Positions 1 through 6,680 of a stretch of 10,364 nt of DNA are shown here, one piece after another. The notes under the pieces are model-generated. The model ran no database searches, was not told the origin of the DNA, and saw only the letters and a list, made by a program, of their open reading frames with translations. The stretch's first letter is position 1, and each line of letters starts with the position of its first letter. The translations under genes and the position numbers were made by a program. The DNA comes from an uncultured beta proteobacterium (GTDB taxonomy: Bacteria > Pseudomonadota > Gammaproteobacteria > Burkholderiales > Burkholderiaceae): contig CAIMPQ010000094.1 in NCBI GenBank assembly GCA_903843315.1, positions 1 through 10,364 of the forward strand, in the 5' to 3' direction.

Positions 1-122
1 ACGGCGAGGACTTGGTCAAGAGTGATTTCGCTGCCGATTTCCGCTGGTATCTGTTCTATTTTCAATTTTTCGCCTGCAGCAACTTTATATTGTTTGCCAC
101 CGGTTTTTATGACCGCGTACAT
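1..122 (-). CDS. rplU: 50S ribosomal protein L21, N-terminal part (cut by window edge)
   Basis: Read on the minus strand from the ATG at 122-120, this encodes 40 residues beginning MYAVIKTGGKQYKVAAGEKL. That is the highly conserved opening of bacterial ribosomal protein L21, which binds 23S rRNA in the large subunit. L21 is usually about 103 residues, so only the first 40 or so are present and the gene continues past base 1. A GAGG-type ribosome binding site lies about 9 bases upstream of the ATG (minus strand GAGGTTTCAAACC before ATG). The gene diverges from ispB across a 75-base gap, an arrangement familiar in beta- and gammaproteobacteria, where rplU-rpmA and ispB sit back to back. Identification is firm because the N-terminal signature is near diagnostic. 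Confidence 0.96.
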   Translation of the reverse strand, partial: MYAVIKTGGKQYKVAAGEKLKIEQIPAEIGSEITLDQVLA

Positions 123-197
123 GGTTTGAAACCTCAATTAATATCTACATTTAAGCTAATCCACCCTGGAGAAGCTAAGCCCATTATTATATCTTGC
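123..197. promoter_or_regulatory. rplU/ispB divergent intergenic region
   Basis: This 75-base AT-rich gap must hold at least part of the divergent promoters of rplU (minus) and ispB (plus). I could not assign a convincing -35/-10 pair on either strand, so no promoter is called; the elements may lie partly inside the neighbouring 5' coding ends. A GGAGAAG element at 168-174 resembles a plus-strand Shine-Dalgarno site but lies 23 bases before the first ispB ATG. Confidence 0.5.
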
Positions 198-1202
198 ATG
201 ACGAGCACTGTCAAAATCAATGACTTAAGCCAGATCCTGGCCCCAATCACCTTGGATTTCAAGGCCTTAGACGAGGTTATCCGTCTGCGATTAGCCTCAA
301 AAGTCGCCTTAATTGACCAAATTTCCACCTATATCATCCAAGCTGGCGGAAAACGGGTCAGGCCAGCCCTATTAATGCTGGTAGCGAAGGCTCTAGCGAA
401 TGGTAGGGAAGCGTCCCATACCCTTGAAATGGCTGCTGTTGTTGAATTTATTCACACCGCCACCCTCTTGCATGATGATGTTGTTGACGAATCCACCCTG
501 AGAAGAGGTCGTGAAACTGCAAATGCGGCCTTTGGCAATGCTGCCAGTGTTTTGGTTGGGGACTTTCTGTATTCCAGAGCCTTCCAAATGATGGTGGGTC
601 CAAACGACTTACGAATCATGCAAATTTTGTCTGATGCGACTAATACGATTGCTGAAGGCGAAGTACTTCAGCTTTTGAATATGCATGATCCAGAGGTGGA
701 TGAAGCTAGCTACTTGCAAGTCATTCGCTACAAAACTGCCAAATTATTTGAGGCTTCAACCGAACTTGGCGCGATCCTTGCTCAAGCAACAGATGCAGAA
801 CGTGAAGCAGCCGCTGCATTTGGACGTCATATTGGCACTGCATTCCAGTTAATGGATGATCTGCTGGATTACACAGCAAACGCAGCTCAAATGGGGAAAA
901 ATGCTGGCGACGATTTACGCGAAGGCAAGCCCACTTTGCCACTCATCTACTTGCTAGAGAATGGTAGCGCTGAAGAGCGCTTACTAGTTCGTGCGGCAAT
1001 TGAACAAAACCAAGACTTGCCAGAGGATGTATTTGCGCAAATCTTAAGTGCAGTACAAAGTTCAGGGGCTTTAGACTACACCCAGGCTGCAGCGAAGCGG
1101 GAATCCGATTTGGCCTTAGCCTGCTTAATAGGATTCCCAGAAAACGAAGCGACCTCTGCTTTGCGTGCCCTGTGCGAATATTCGCTCTCCAGACAAACCT
1201 AA
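198..1202 (+). CDS. ispB: Octaprenyl/polyprenyl diphosphate synthase
   Basis: A trans-polyprenyl diphosphate synthase of 334 residues that condenses isopentenyl diphosphate onto farnesyl diphosphate to make the ubiquinone side chain, in the cytosol. Visible motifs are GGKRVRP (about 50-56, diphosphate binding), the first aspartate-rich motif HDDVVDE (D93, D94, D97) followed by RRGR, and the second aspartate-rich motif MDDLLDY (D220, D221, D224). GKPTLPLIY follows near 243. The residues just before the first DDxxD (A88, T89, L90, L91) are small, as expected in long-chain synthases. E. coli IspB is about 323 residues, so length fits. An open frame extends upstream to about base 12 but runs antisense through rplU, so I chose the ATG at 198. 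That ATG lacks a well-placed Shine-Dalgarno. The stop codon overlaps the convergent gene by 4 bases. Chain length (C40 or otherwise) cannot be read from the sequence. Confidence 0.95.
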   Translation: MTSTVKINDLSQILAPITLDFKALDEVIRLRLASKVALIDQISTYIIQAGGKRVRPALLMLVAKALANGREASHTLEMAAVVEFIHTATLLHDDVVDESTLRRGRETANAAFGNAASVLVGDFLYSRAFQMMVGPNDLRIMQILSDATNTIAEGEVLQLLNMHDPEVDEASYLQVIRYKTAKLFEASTELGAILAQATDAEREAAAAFGRHIGTAFQLMDDLLDYTANAAQMGKNAGDDLREGKPTLPLIYLLENGSAEERLLVRAAIEQNQDLPEDVFAQILSAVQSSGALDYTQAAAKRESDLALACLIGFPENEATSALRALCEYSLSRQT

Positions 1203-2134
1203 GTACCAACACTCTTCATTCTAAGTTCACGCGCAGTAATGCGTACCTTTTCAGCCTCCACTCGCAATCGTGCAATCTCTTGCTCAGTTAATTTTTCTAG
1301 GTTTGAATAATCCAACTTCCATGCGGGATCTGTCGACCAAATCAAAGGTGACTGCACAGTGGTACGACCGATAGAGGCAGATTCCAGCAGGCGTAATGCC
1401 AACTCAAAATTGAGTGTTTGGGAACGCAGATCATTTGGTTTTGCTGCTGCATTTCCTAGAGGGAAATCGCTAAATAAAAATCTGGGCACTCCGCAGTACT
1501 CCACAATATCTTTTGCCGTACCCATTACCACTGTAGGTATGCCAGCCGCCTCTAAATATCTCGCCAATAAACTTTGACTTTGGTGACAGATGGGGCAATT
1601 CGGAATCAATACGGCAACATCTACTTGATCTGCATGCAACATTTGCAATATCAAGGGTGCATCTATCTCCAAGGTATGTCGCTGACTACGATTCGTTGGC
1701 AAGCCATAAAAATGGGGTGAGAGCGCTTTTACCCTTTCTTTCTCCACGGCTTGTTTTGCTGCGGCCAATGGAAACCAGCAATTGCTATCTTTCATATCGG
1801 CATTTTTACGGTCAATGCCTACGTGAGCAATTCGTAAATCAATATCCCCATCAATTAGTTGCTGATAGGGTTTATAAAACTTGGCAGCAGCGTTGTATGG
1901 GGCGCCCGGACCTTGCAGCCCATTTTCAACCTTAAAAGGGACAGCCGTTGTAATTAAGCCTAAGGTCGACTGATTCAGTAACTTTTTCAGAGGGCTAAAT
2001 GGCACCTCAAGATAATGCGCCCATACATAGGGTGTCTCGTATCCCAATCCCAGGTAATAACTTCGAGTGCGATCGATGTAACGAATTGGCTGATCCAATT
2101 CTGGTGCAAAAACAAGTTCAGAAGTCTTAGGCAT
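1199..2134 (-). CDS. Glycine/sarcosine/betaine/D-proline reductase component B-like protein, cysteine form
   Basis: A 311-residue protein resembling the selenoprotein B family of glycine/D-proline reductases (GrdB/PrdB-like). Features, numbered from the ATG: VPFSPLKK near 44-51, the family opening; a histidine segment AHVGIDRKNAD near 103-113; WFPLAAA near 120-126; LIPNCPICHQS with C180 and C183, where many relatives carry selenocysteine; and GIPTVVMG near 198-205, followed by FPLGNAAAKPND. Both cysteines are ordinary codons (TGC, TGT), so no selenocysteine decoding is involved. In anaerobes GrdB/PrdB reductively cleave glycine or D-proline; the reaction of the Cys-type proteobacterial homologues is not established, so the name is structural only. 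The start is the ATG at 2134, with AGGGA at 2146-2142 spaced 7 bases; a TTG three bases earlier is worse placed. It is convergent with ispB (4-base overlap) and divergent from the FAH gene. Confidence 0.72.
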   Translation of the reverse strand: MPKTSELVFAPELDQPIRYIDRTRSYYLGLGYETPYVWAHYLEVPFSPLKKLLNQSTLGLITTAVPFKVENGLQGPGAPYNAAAKFYKPYQQLIDGDIDLRIAHVGIDRKNADMKDSNCWFPLAAAKQAVEKERVKALSPHFYGLPTNRSQRHTLEIDAPLILQMLHADQVDVAVLIPNCPICHQSQSLLARYLEAAGIPTVVMGTAKDIVEYCGVPRFLFSDFPLGNAAAKPNDLRSQTLNFELALRLLESASIGRTTVQSPLIWSTDPAWKLDYSNLEKLTEQEIARLRVEAEKVRITARELRMKSVGT

Positions 2135-2190
2135 CAATTCATCCCTGTAAGATATTACATATCAAATATTTAACTTCATAGGAACTCATT
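2135..2190. promoter_or_regulatory. Divergent control region with GATAT-TAC-ATATC inverted repeat
   Basis: The 56 bases between the divergent reductase B-like and FAH genes hold an inverted repeat GATAT (2151-2155), spacer TAC, ATATC (2159-2163). With so little room, the two promoters must overlap, and any regulator bound here could affect both genes. The arms are only 5 bases and AT-rich, so this could be chance. I could not define -35/-10 pairs with confidence. Confidence 0.3.
2142..2146 (-). promoter_or_regulatory. Ribosome binding site that decides the start of the reductase B-like gene
   Basis: Minus-strand AGGGA lies 7 bases before ATG (2134) but only 4 bases before the in-frame TTG at 2137. 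Spacing therefore favours the ATG. Confidence 0.6.
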
Positions 2191-2958
2191 ATGGCTCAAT
2201 GGCTTAGATTTCAGCATCAAGGAAAAAGTGGCTTAGGACAAGTCCAAGGCGATCAAATTGCAGTCTATGCGGGCGATTTATTTAATGATCCAAAACCGAC
2301 TGGCGAAACCCTCAACTTAGCCGAGGTCACGATTGATATTCCCTGCACACCTACCAAAATGGTGGCCATGGTGGATAACTTTCACGCATTGGTAACTAAG
2401 CTTGAGCATGCGATTCCCGCTGAGCCCTTGTATTTCTTGAAAGGCAACAATTCATTTCTGGCCGCCAATCAAATCATCCGCACCCCCAAATCTTATTCTG
2501 GAAAAGTAGTCTATGAAGGCGAGCTGGGAATCGTGATTGGTACAGCGTGTTATGAAGCAGACGAAGTTGAAGCAGCAAAAGCCATTTTTGGTTACACCTG
2601 TATCAACGACGTGACTGCGATTGAAATTCTCAATCGTGATCCAGGTTACGCACAGTGGACTCGCTCTAAAAGTTTTAACACCTTCGGTGTCTTTGGCCCC
2701 TACATCACCACTGATGTTGATCCAAACACACTAAGCATTAAGACCATTCTGAATGATCAGGAGCGTCAAAACTATCCTATCGCAGATATGGTTTTCCCAC
2801 CCGCTAAATTGGTGAGCCTGATCTCGCAAGATGTGCCACTAGAGGCTGGTGACATTATTGCTTGCGGTACTTCGGTTGGGGTGGGCTCAATGAAACCAGG
2901 CAGCAATGTGAGCATCATTATTGAAGGCGTAGGTCGCCTAGACAATCGTTTCGAGTAA
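2191..2958 (+). CDS. Fumarylacetoacetate hydrolase (FAH) family protein
   Basis: A 255-residue member of the FAH/HpcE/MhpD-like superfamily, which cleaves or hydrates small oxo-acids and diketo-acids with a divalent metal. The catalytic core is visible: FLKGNNSFL (82-90), YEGELGIVIG with metal ligands E109 and E111 (108-117), IND with the third ligand D140, TRSKSFNTFGVFGP with K160 (158-170), and the closing loop GDIIACGTSVGVGSMKPG (220-237). The family usually has TGTPxGVG there; here Cys replaces the Thr and Ser the Pro. Length is at the short, single-domain end of the family. The ATG at 2191 has AGGA at 2180-2183, spaced 7 bases. Substrate cannot be deduced. Divergence from the reductase B-like gene suggests, but does not show, shared regulation. 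A bidirectional terminator follows the stop. Confidence 0.88.
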   Translation: MAQWLRFQHQGKSGLGQVQGDQIAVYAGDLFNDPKPTGETLNLAEVTIDIPCTPTKMVAMVDNFHALVTKLEHAIPAEPLYFLKGNNSFLAANQIIRTPKSYSGKVVYEGELGIVIGTACYEADEVEAAKAIFGYTCINDVTAIEILNRDPGYAQWTRSKSFNTFGVFGPYITTDVDPNTLSIKTILNDQERQNYPIADMVFPPAKLVSLISQDVPLEAGDIIACGTSVGVGSMKPGSNVSIIIEGVGRLDNRFE

Positions 2959-2977
2959 AGCCATTGCCACAAAAAAC

Positions 2978-3012
2978 AAAACCCCTTGCTACTCAACATA
3001 GCAAGGGGTTTT
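2978..3012. terminator. Bidirectional rho-independent terminator between convergent genes
   Basis: A perfect 14-base inverted repeat, AAAACCCCTTGCTA (2978-2991) and TAGCAAGGGGTTTT (2999-3012), encloses a 7-base loop. A T run follows on the plus strand (to 3013), and an A-rich run precedes at 2971-2981, which becomes a T tract on the minus strand. It lies 19 bases after the FAH stop and about 30 bases after the minus-strand panE-like stop, so it can terminate both converging transcripts. Confidence 0.92.
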
Positions 3013-3042
3013 TCATTACTACAGTTTGTATTGCATCTGTAC

Positions 3043-4062
3043 TTAGTAACCTGAGACCGACGGTAATGCCAAGCTACCTTTAGATGCTTGTACGTTTTCA
3101 TCTAAATATTTCGTTAGAGCGAAAACAGTATTCAGGCAGGGTGTCGGTGTCTCGGTAATCTTGCCCAACTCAATGACTGAGCCCAAGAGCGCATCGATCT
3201 CTAAGCTACGACCCGCTTCCAAATCTTGCAACATAGAAGTCTTGTGCTTGCCTACTTTTTCTGCGCCTGCAATACGGCGCTCAATATCTACACGGAATGT
3301 AACGCCCAGTTTTTCAGCTATTGTTTGCGCTTCAGCCATCATGTTGCGTGCCAGTTCTTTCGTCAACGGATACTGACAGATACCCTCTAGCGTGCCATGG
3401 GTTAAAGAGCTGATTGGGTTGAAGGTCATATTGCCCCAGAGTTTGAGCCAAATCTCAGAGCGGATGTCATCCAAGATTGGGGACTTAAATCCAGCCGCGC
3501 CCATCATCTCCGATATCTTTTGAATGCGCTCAGTAGACTTGCCGTCCAACTCGCCCAAAGGGAAGCGATTGCCTTCCACGTGACGAATCACACCAGGAGC
3601 TTGAGTAAAGGTTGCTGGGTAAACCACGCAACCAATAATGTTGTTTGGATTAATCACCTTCTTAGCAACACCACCAGCATCCACCGTTTCAACAGAGTGG
3701 TCTTGGTATTCGCCACCAAGCTTTTGGAAATACCACCAAGGAATTCCATTTTGCATTGGAATCAAAATCGTTTCGGGGCCCATGATGGCTGCCAAGTCAT
3801 CAATGATCGGTTCAACTTGATGGGCCTTCACCGCCAGAATGACCACATCTGGTGTTTCAGCATCTCTAATTTTTTCAACCGCTTTGACTTCAGCCACTAA
3901 AGGCTCTGGTTGGTCATCCATAATTAATGCAAGACCACGCTCTTTGATTGCAGCCAAAGTTGCACCACGTGCGACAACCGTGACCTCATTGCCCGCTCGT
4001 GCCAACATGACAGCTAGGTAGCCGCCAATAGCGCCACCCCCACCAATCACACAGATTTTCAT
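3043..4062 (-). CDS. panE: 2-dehydropantoate 2-reductase family protein (PanE/ApbA-like)
   Basis: A 339-residue NADPH-dependent ketopantoate reductase homologue. PanE reduces 2-dehydropantoate to pantoate in the cytosol for pantothenate and CoA synthesis. Motifs: N-terminal Rossmann loop GGGGAIGG (7-14); VILAVKAHQ (74-82); IPMQNGIPWW (101-110), with the family NG; IWLKLWGNMTFNPISSLT (204-221), where K207, N211 and N215 match the catalytic/binding Lys-Asn-Asn of E. coli PanE; and SMLQDLEAGRSLEID (276-290), with E288 as the conserved acid. At 339 residues it is longer than E. coli PanE (303), with extra sequence around 112-165. Paralogues of this kind are common in Burkholderiales and may act on other 2-oxo acids, so the symbol is tentative. 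The ATG at 4062 has GGGG at 4071-4068. It has its own candidate promoter and ends at the shared terminator. Confidence 0.86.
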   Translation of the reverse strand: MKICVIGGGGAIGGYLAVMLARAGNEVTVVARGATLAAIKERGLALIMDDQPEPLVAEVKAVEKIRDAETPDVVILAVKAHQVEPIIDDLAAIMGPETILIPMQNGIPWWYFQKLGGEYQDHSVETVDAGGVAKKVINPNNIIGCVVYPATFTQAPGVIRHVEGNRFPLGELDGKSTERIQKISEMMGAAGFKSPILDDIRSEIWLKLWGNMTFNPISSLTHGTLEGICQYPLTKELARNMMAEAQTIAEKLGVTFRVDIERRIAGAEKVGKHKTSMLQDLEAGRSLEIDALLGSVIELGKITETPTPCLNTVFALTKYLDENVQASKGSLALPSVSGY

Positions 4063-4100
4063 AGGAACCCCATAAGAATAAAAAATTTTGTATTACTGTC

Positions 4101-4129
4101 ATATTAGATGAGAATATTTTGCAGTGCAA
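4101..4129 (-). promoter_or_regulatory. Candidate sigma70 promoter of the PanE-like gene, with TTGCA-G-TGCAA palindrome
   Basis: On the minus strand, TTGCAC (4129-4124) and TAATAT (4106-4101) are separated by exactly 17 bases, close to the sigma70 consensus. Predicted transcription would begin near 4094, about 30 bases before the ATG. The -35 element forms one half of an 11-base palindrome at 4119-4129 (TTGCA, one base, TGCAA), which could be a regulator site, or simply chance symmetry around the -35 box. Confidence 0.6.
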
Positions 4130-4167
4130 TAATTTGTTATCTGCCTCATTTTTAAGCAAAATATCAT

Positions 4168-5583
4168 TCAAACAGCTTTCAAAAGATCTTTTGGTACTAA
4201 GCTACCCAAGATCATCCCCGCAATACTTGCAAATAGACCAGCCAATTGAGGTGGCAATATGGCATTAGGAGCCAAAATTTCACAACTAATCCAAACGGTG
4301 AGTCCGCACACCACCGCCAGCAAACCACCCAGAGAATTCGATCTTGGCCAGTAGACCCCAAACGCTAAAGGTACAAACGCAGCCACCAGAGTCACCTTGT
4401 ATGCACTTTCGACCATCTTAAAGATAGATAGCTCAGAGTTCACAGCAAAGAAAGTAACGACCACGGCAAAACATAACACCGTAATACGCATGATTTTGAG
4501 TAAATCCTGATCTGAGAGGTGTTTAAAAAACCCTCTAATGATATTTTCCGCAAACGTAACTGATGGGGCTAGCAAGGTCGCGCTGGCACAACTCTTAATT
4601 GCAGAGAGCAAAGCACCAAAGAACATTACCTGTGCAAATACCGGAGCATGATTCAGTATCAACTTCGGCAGAATCATCTGTGGGTCGGTGTTGAGATATT
4701 TTGCTACCAAGTCAGGGCTAATCAATGTAGCTGAATAAGCCAAATACATCGGAACAAAGGCAAAAATAAAATACAGTACACCCCCCAGAAGAGCAGCTTG
4801 AACAGCAATATTGGCGTTCTTAGAGGAAGTAATGCGCTGGAATACATCTTGCTGTGGTATTGAACCCAACATCATCGTACATAAGGCAGCCACAAAACCT
4901 AGTACGGAAGCGAGATTCATCTCAGGCCAGAAATTACTGAATTGCCCAGCTGCAGCAGCGTGCTCAATGACTACGCCAATGCCGCCGGTTTGCGCAGTCA
5001 TCTCCCCACCAATGTAGAGCATGCCAATCACAATAATGATCATCTGAATAAAGTCAGTAATAGCAACCGACCACATGCCACCAAACAAGGTATAAATCAA
5101 AACACTTCCCGCACCAATCAGCATTCCTCCCGTTTGCGAAATGCTGCCTTCTGAAACAACGTTAAATACGAGCCCCAAGGCTTTAATTTGTGCTGCCACC
5201 CAACCAAGATAAGACACAACGATACAAAGTGTTACCAGTACTTCAACAGTACGACCATATTTTTCTCTGAAGAAATCACCAATCGTCAACATCCGACGGT
5301 TATATAAATGGCGTGCAAAAAAGAGTCCGACCAAAATTAAGCAGAGCGAAGATCCAAAGGGGTCTGAAACGACGCCGCCCAAACCCTCCTTCAGGAAAGT
5401 AGCCGGGATACCTAAAACAGTTTCTGACCCAAACCAGGTGGCAAACACCGTGGCAGTTACGATCGGAAGTGGCAGGCTATGCCCTGCAGCAGCAAAGTCA
5501 GCAGTATCTTTAACGCGCAGAGCTGCCCATAAACCAATGCCGACAGATATAACCCAGTAAATAATGACGAACCAAATCAGCAC
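4168..5583 (-). CDS. Sodium:solute symporter family (SSS) transporter
   Basis: A 471-residue integral inner-membrane protein of the SSS family (TC 2.A.21, LeuT fold), importing an organic solute with Na+. About 13 hydrophobic segments are visible, from 2-22 to about 445-463. Family landmarks: ATVFATWFGSETVLG (44-58), DPFGSSLCLILVGLFFAR (74-91), YTLFGGMWSVAITDFIQ (164-180), GSIPQQDVFQRI (240-251), and ALLSAIKSCASATLLAPS (324-341), a segment with small and hydroxyl residues where the Na2 site lies in relatives. The WFGSE region resembles the choline/CHT-like branch more than PanF, but the substrate is not assignable. The start is GTG at 5583, backed by AGGAGG spaced 8 bases. The PanE-like gene begins 105 bases downstream on the same strand with its own promoter. 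I see no terminator between them, so read-through is possible. Confidence 0.9.
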   Translation of the reverse strand: MLIWFVIIYWVISVGIGLWAALRVKDTADFAAAGHSLPLPIVTATVFATWFGSETVLGIPATFLKEGLGGVVSDPFGSSLCLILVGLFFARHLYNRRMLTIGDFFREKYGRTVEVLVTLCIVVSYLGWVAAQIKALGLVFNVVSEGSISQTGGMLIGAGSVLIYTLFGGMWSVAITDFIQMIIIVIGMLYIGGEMTAQTGGIGVVIEHAAAAGQFSNFWPEMNLASVLGFVAALCTMMLGSIPQQDVFQRITSSKNANIAVQAALLGGVLYFIFAFVPMYLAYSATLISPDLVAKYLNTDPQMILPKLILNHAPVFAQVMFFGALLSAIKSCASATLLAPSVTFAENIIRGFFKHLSDQDLLKIMRITVLCFAVVVTFFAVNSELSIFKMVESAYKVTLVAAFVPLAFGVYWPRSNSLGGLLAVVCGLTVWISCEILAPNAILPPQLAGLFASIAGMILGSLVPKDLLKAV

Positions 5584-5591
5584 GCCCTATT

Positions 5592-5597
5592 CCTCCT
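5592..5597 (-). promoter_or_regulatory. Strong Shine-Dalgarno for the symporter GTG start
   Basis: Minus strand AGGAGG sits 8 bases before GTG (5583-5581). It is a full consensus site and fixes the start despite the non-ATG codon. Confidence 0.85.
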
Positions 5598-5613
5598 CCA
5601 ATTATTTGCTGAA

Positions 5614-5619
5614 ATTATA
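5614..5619 (-). promoter_or_regulatory. Candidate -10 box for the symporter gene
   Basis: A perfect TATAAT on the minus strand (5619-5614), about 30 bases before the GTG. No good -35 is seen: the best is ATGACT with a wide 19-base gap. This may be an activator-dependent promoter or a chance hit in AT-rich sequence. Confidence 0.35.
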
Positions 5620-5633
5620 TGGCTTTGTCACTT

Positions 5634-5661
5634 TTGATAGTCATAGAAGATATGCTAATTT
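5634..5661 (+). promoter_or_regulatory. Candidate promoter for the squalene synthase-like gene
   Basis: TTGATA (5634-5639), a 16-base spacer and TAATTT (5656-5661), with an extended TG motif one base before the -10 (TGC-TAATTT). It lies about 40 bases before the GTG start and shares the 119-base divergent gap with the symporter promoter region. Confidence 0.42.
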
Positions 5662-5702
5662 AGGGCGCTAGGTGAAGCACCCCACTCTGACATAATTCAA
5701 GT

Positions 5703-6680
5703 GTGAACTATTCCCAAAAGCACTCTCGCGAGGACCCAAATGCTGACTTGGCCTATCAAAAAGCCATTCTGAGTTCGGTCTCCAGAACCTTTGCTCTGAC
5801 TATTCCTCTGCTGCCTTCTGCAATTGAAAAAGTGGTGGGCAATACCTATCTACTTTGCCGCATTGTTGACACCATCGAAGATGCAGCAGATTTACTTCCC
5901 CAAACCAAACAGCATCTATCCTTACTGTTCTTAGATGCGGTCCTTGAAAAATCTTTAGTTGCATCTTTTGTGGAGCCCTGCCTAAAAGCGCTCTCTGACT
6001 ATGGCAACCAAGATGAATTGGACTTAATTGCGCACACCCCAACGGTTCTGCGAATTCTGCATACCTGCTCTAAAGAAGACCAAGAAGCAGTTAGTCGTTG
6101 CGTGTCTATCATGTCTGAAGGAATGTCGCGCTTTCATGGCAAACAAACTGAGGCTGGCCTTAAAGATTTAAATGAGTTTGAACGGTATTGCTATGTCGTT
6201 GCCGGGGTGGTAGGCGAACTCCTCACCACTATCTTTAGAAACCACTCGCCAAGGTTTGCAAAAAACATCCAAGGGCAAGAAGCGTTGGCCATCGCCTTTG
6301 GTCAGGCCTTACAGATGACCAATATCCTCAAGGATTCCCCAGAAGATAGAGCGCGTGGGGTCTCTTGGATGCCTGCAGATATGAGACAGGAAGAACTTTT
6401 GAGGATAGCCTATCAAAAGCTACAGGACTCTTTGCGCTATATCCTCCTAATCCCAAAGCAGGATCTGGGAATGCGGCGTTTTTGTTTCTTGGCTTTTGGG
6501 TTGGCAGTCATGACGCTTTCAAAAATTGCCAAGCGAAAAGAATTCAGTAATAAAGATGAAGTGAAGTTAAGCAGAAATACGGTGATGGCTTTTTATGCCT
6601 TTACTAAATTTGCAGTACGTAGCGATACGCTCATGAACGCCTTTTTTCATAATTCTTCTCAGGCATTCAGAAAACATTAA
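5703..6680 (+). CDS. Squalene/phytoene synthase family protein (squalene synthase-like)
   Basis: A 325-residue head-to-head prenyl synthase, likely joining two farnesyl or geranylgeranyl diphosphates. Motifs: SRTFALTIPLLPS (27-39), GNTYLLCRIVDTIEDAAD (46-63) with the first aspartate motif D56-T-I-E-D60, FERYCYVVAGVVGEL (159-173), and the second motif MTNILKDSPEDRARG (205-219) with D211 and D215. The first-motif context and the YCYVVAG stretch look more like squalene synthase than CrtB. It is shorter than eukaryotic squalene synthases (about 400) and has no clear C-terminal membrane anchor. The start is unclear: GTG at 5703 is the first possible codon after an in-frame TGA at 5688 and has no good Shine-Dalgarno. 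No shc, hpn or crt gene lies nearby, so the product is not deducible. It is convergent with ogt, overlapping by 4 bases. Confidence 0.85.
   Translation: MNYSQKHSREDPNADLAYQKAILSSVSRTFALTIPLLPSAIEKVVGNTYLLCRIVDTIEDAADLLPQTKQHLSLLFLDAVLEKSLVASFVEPCLKALSDYGNQDELDLIAHTPTVLRILHTCSKEDQEAVSRCVSIMSEGMSRFHGKQTEAGLKDLNEFERYCYVVAGVVGELLTTIFRNHSPRFAKNIQGQEALAIAFGQALQMTNILKDSPEDRARGVSWMPADMRQEELLRIAYQKLQDSLRYILLIPKQDLGMRRFCFLAFGLAVMTLSKIAKRKEFSNKDEVKLSRNTVMAFYAFTKFAVRSDTLMNAFFHNSSQAFRKH

Noticed and set aside
12..197. Long N-terminal extension of ispB back to base 12
   Set aside because: It runs antisense through rplU, its residues do not resemble polyprenyl synthases, and the family starts near the ATG at 198.
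1570..1600. Possible selenocysteine site in the reductase B-like protein
   Set aside because: The two candidate positions are TGC and TGT cysteine codons and there is no in-frame TGA, so no SECIS element is needed.
3520..3900. A 126-codon plus-strand open frame
   Set aside because: It lies opposite the PanE-like coding sequence, with no ribosome site or recognisable motif; a shadow frame.
4168..5583. Symporter as pantothenate permease PanF because it neighbours a PanE-like gene
   Set aside because: The WFGSE and DPFG regions look more like the CHT-like branch of the SSS family than E. coli PanF. Adjacency alone is not enough.
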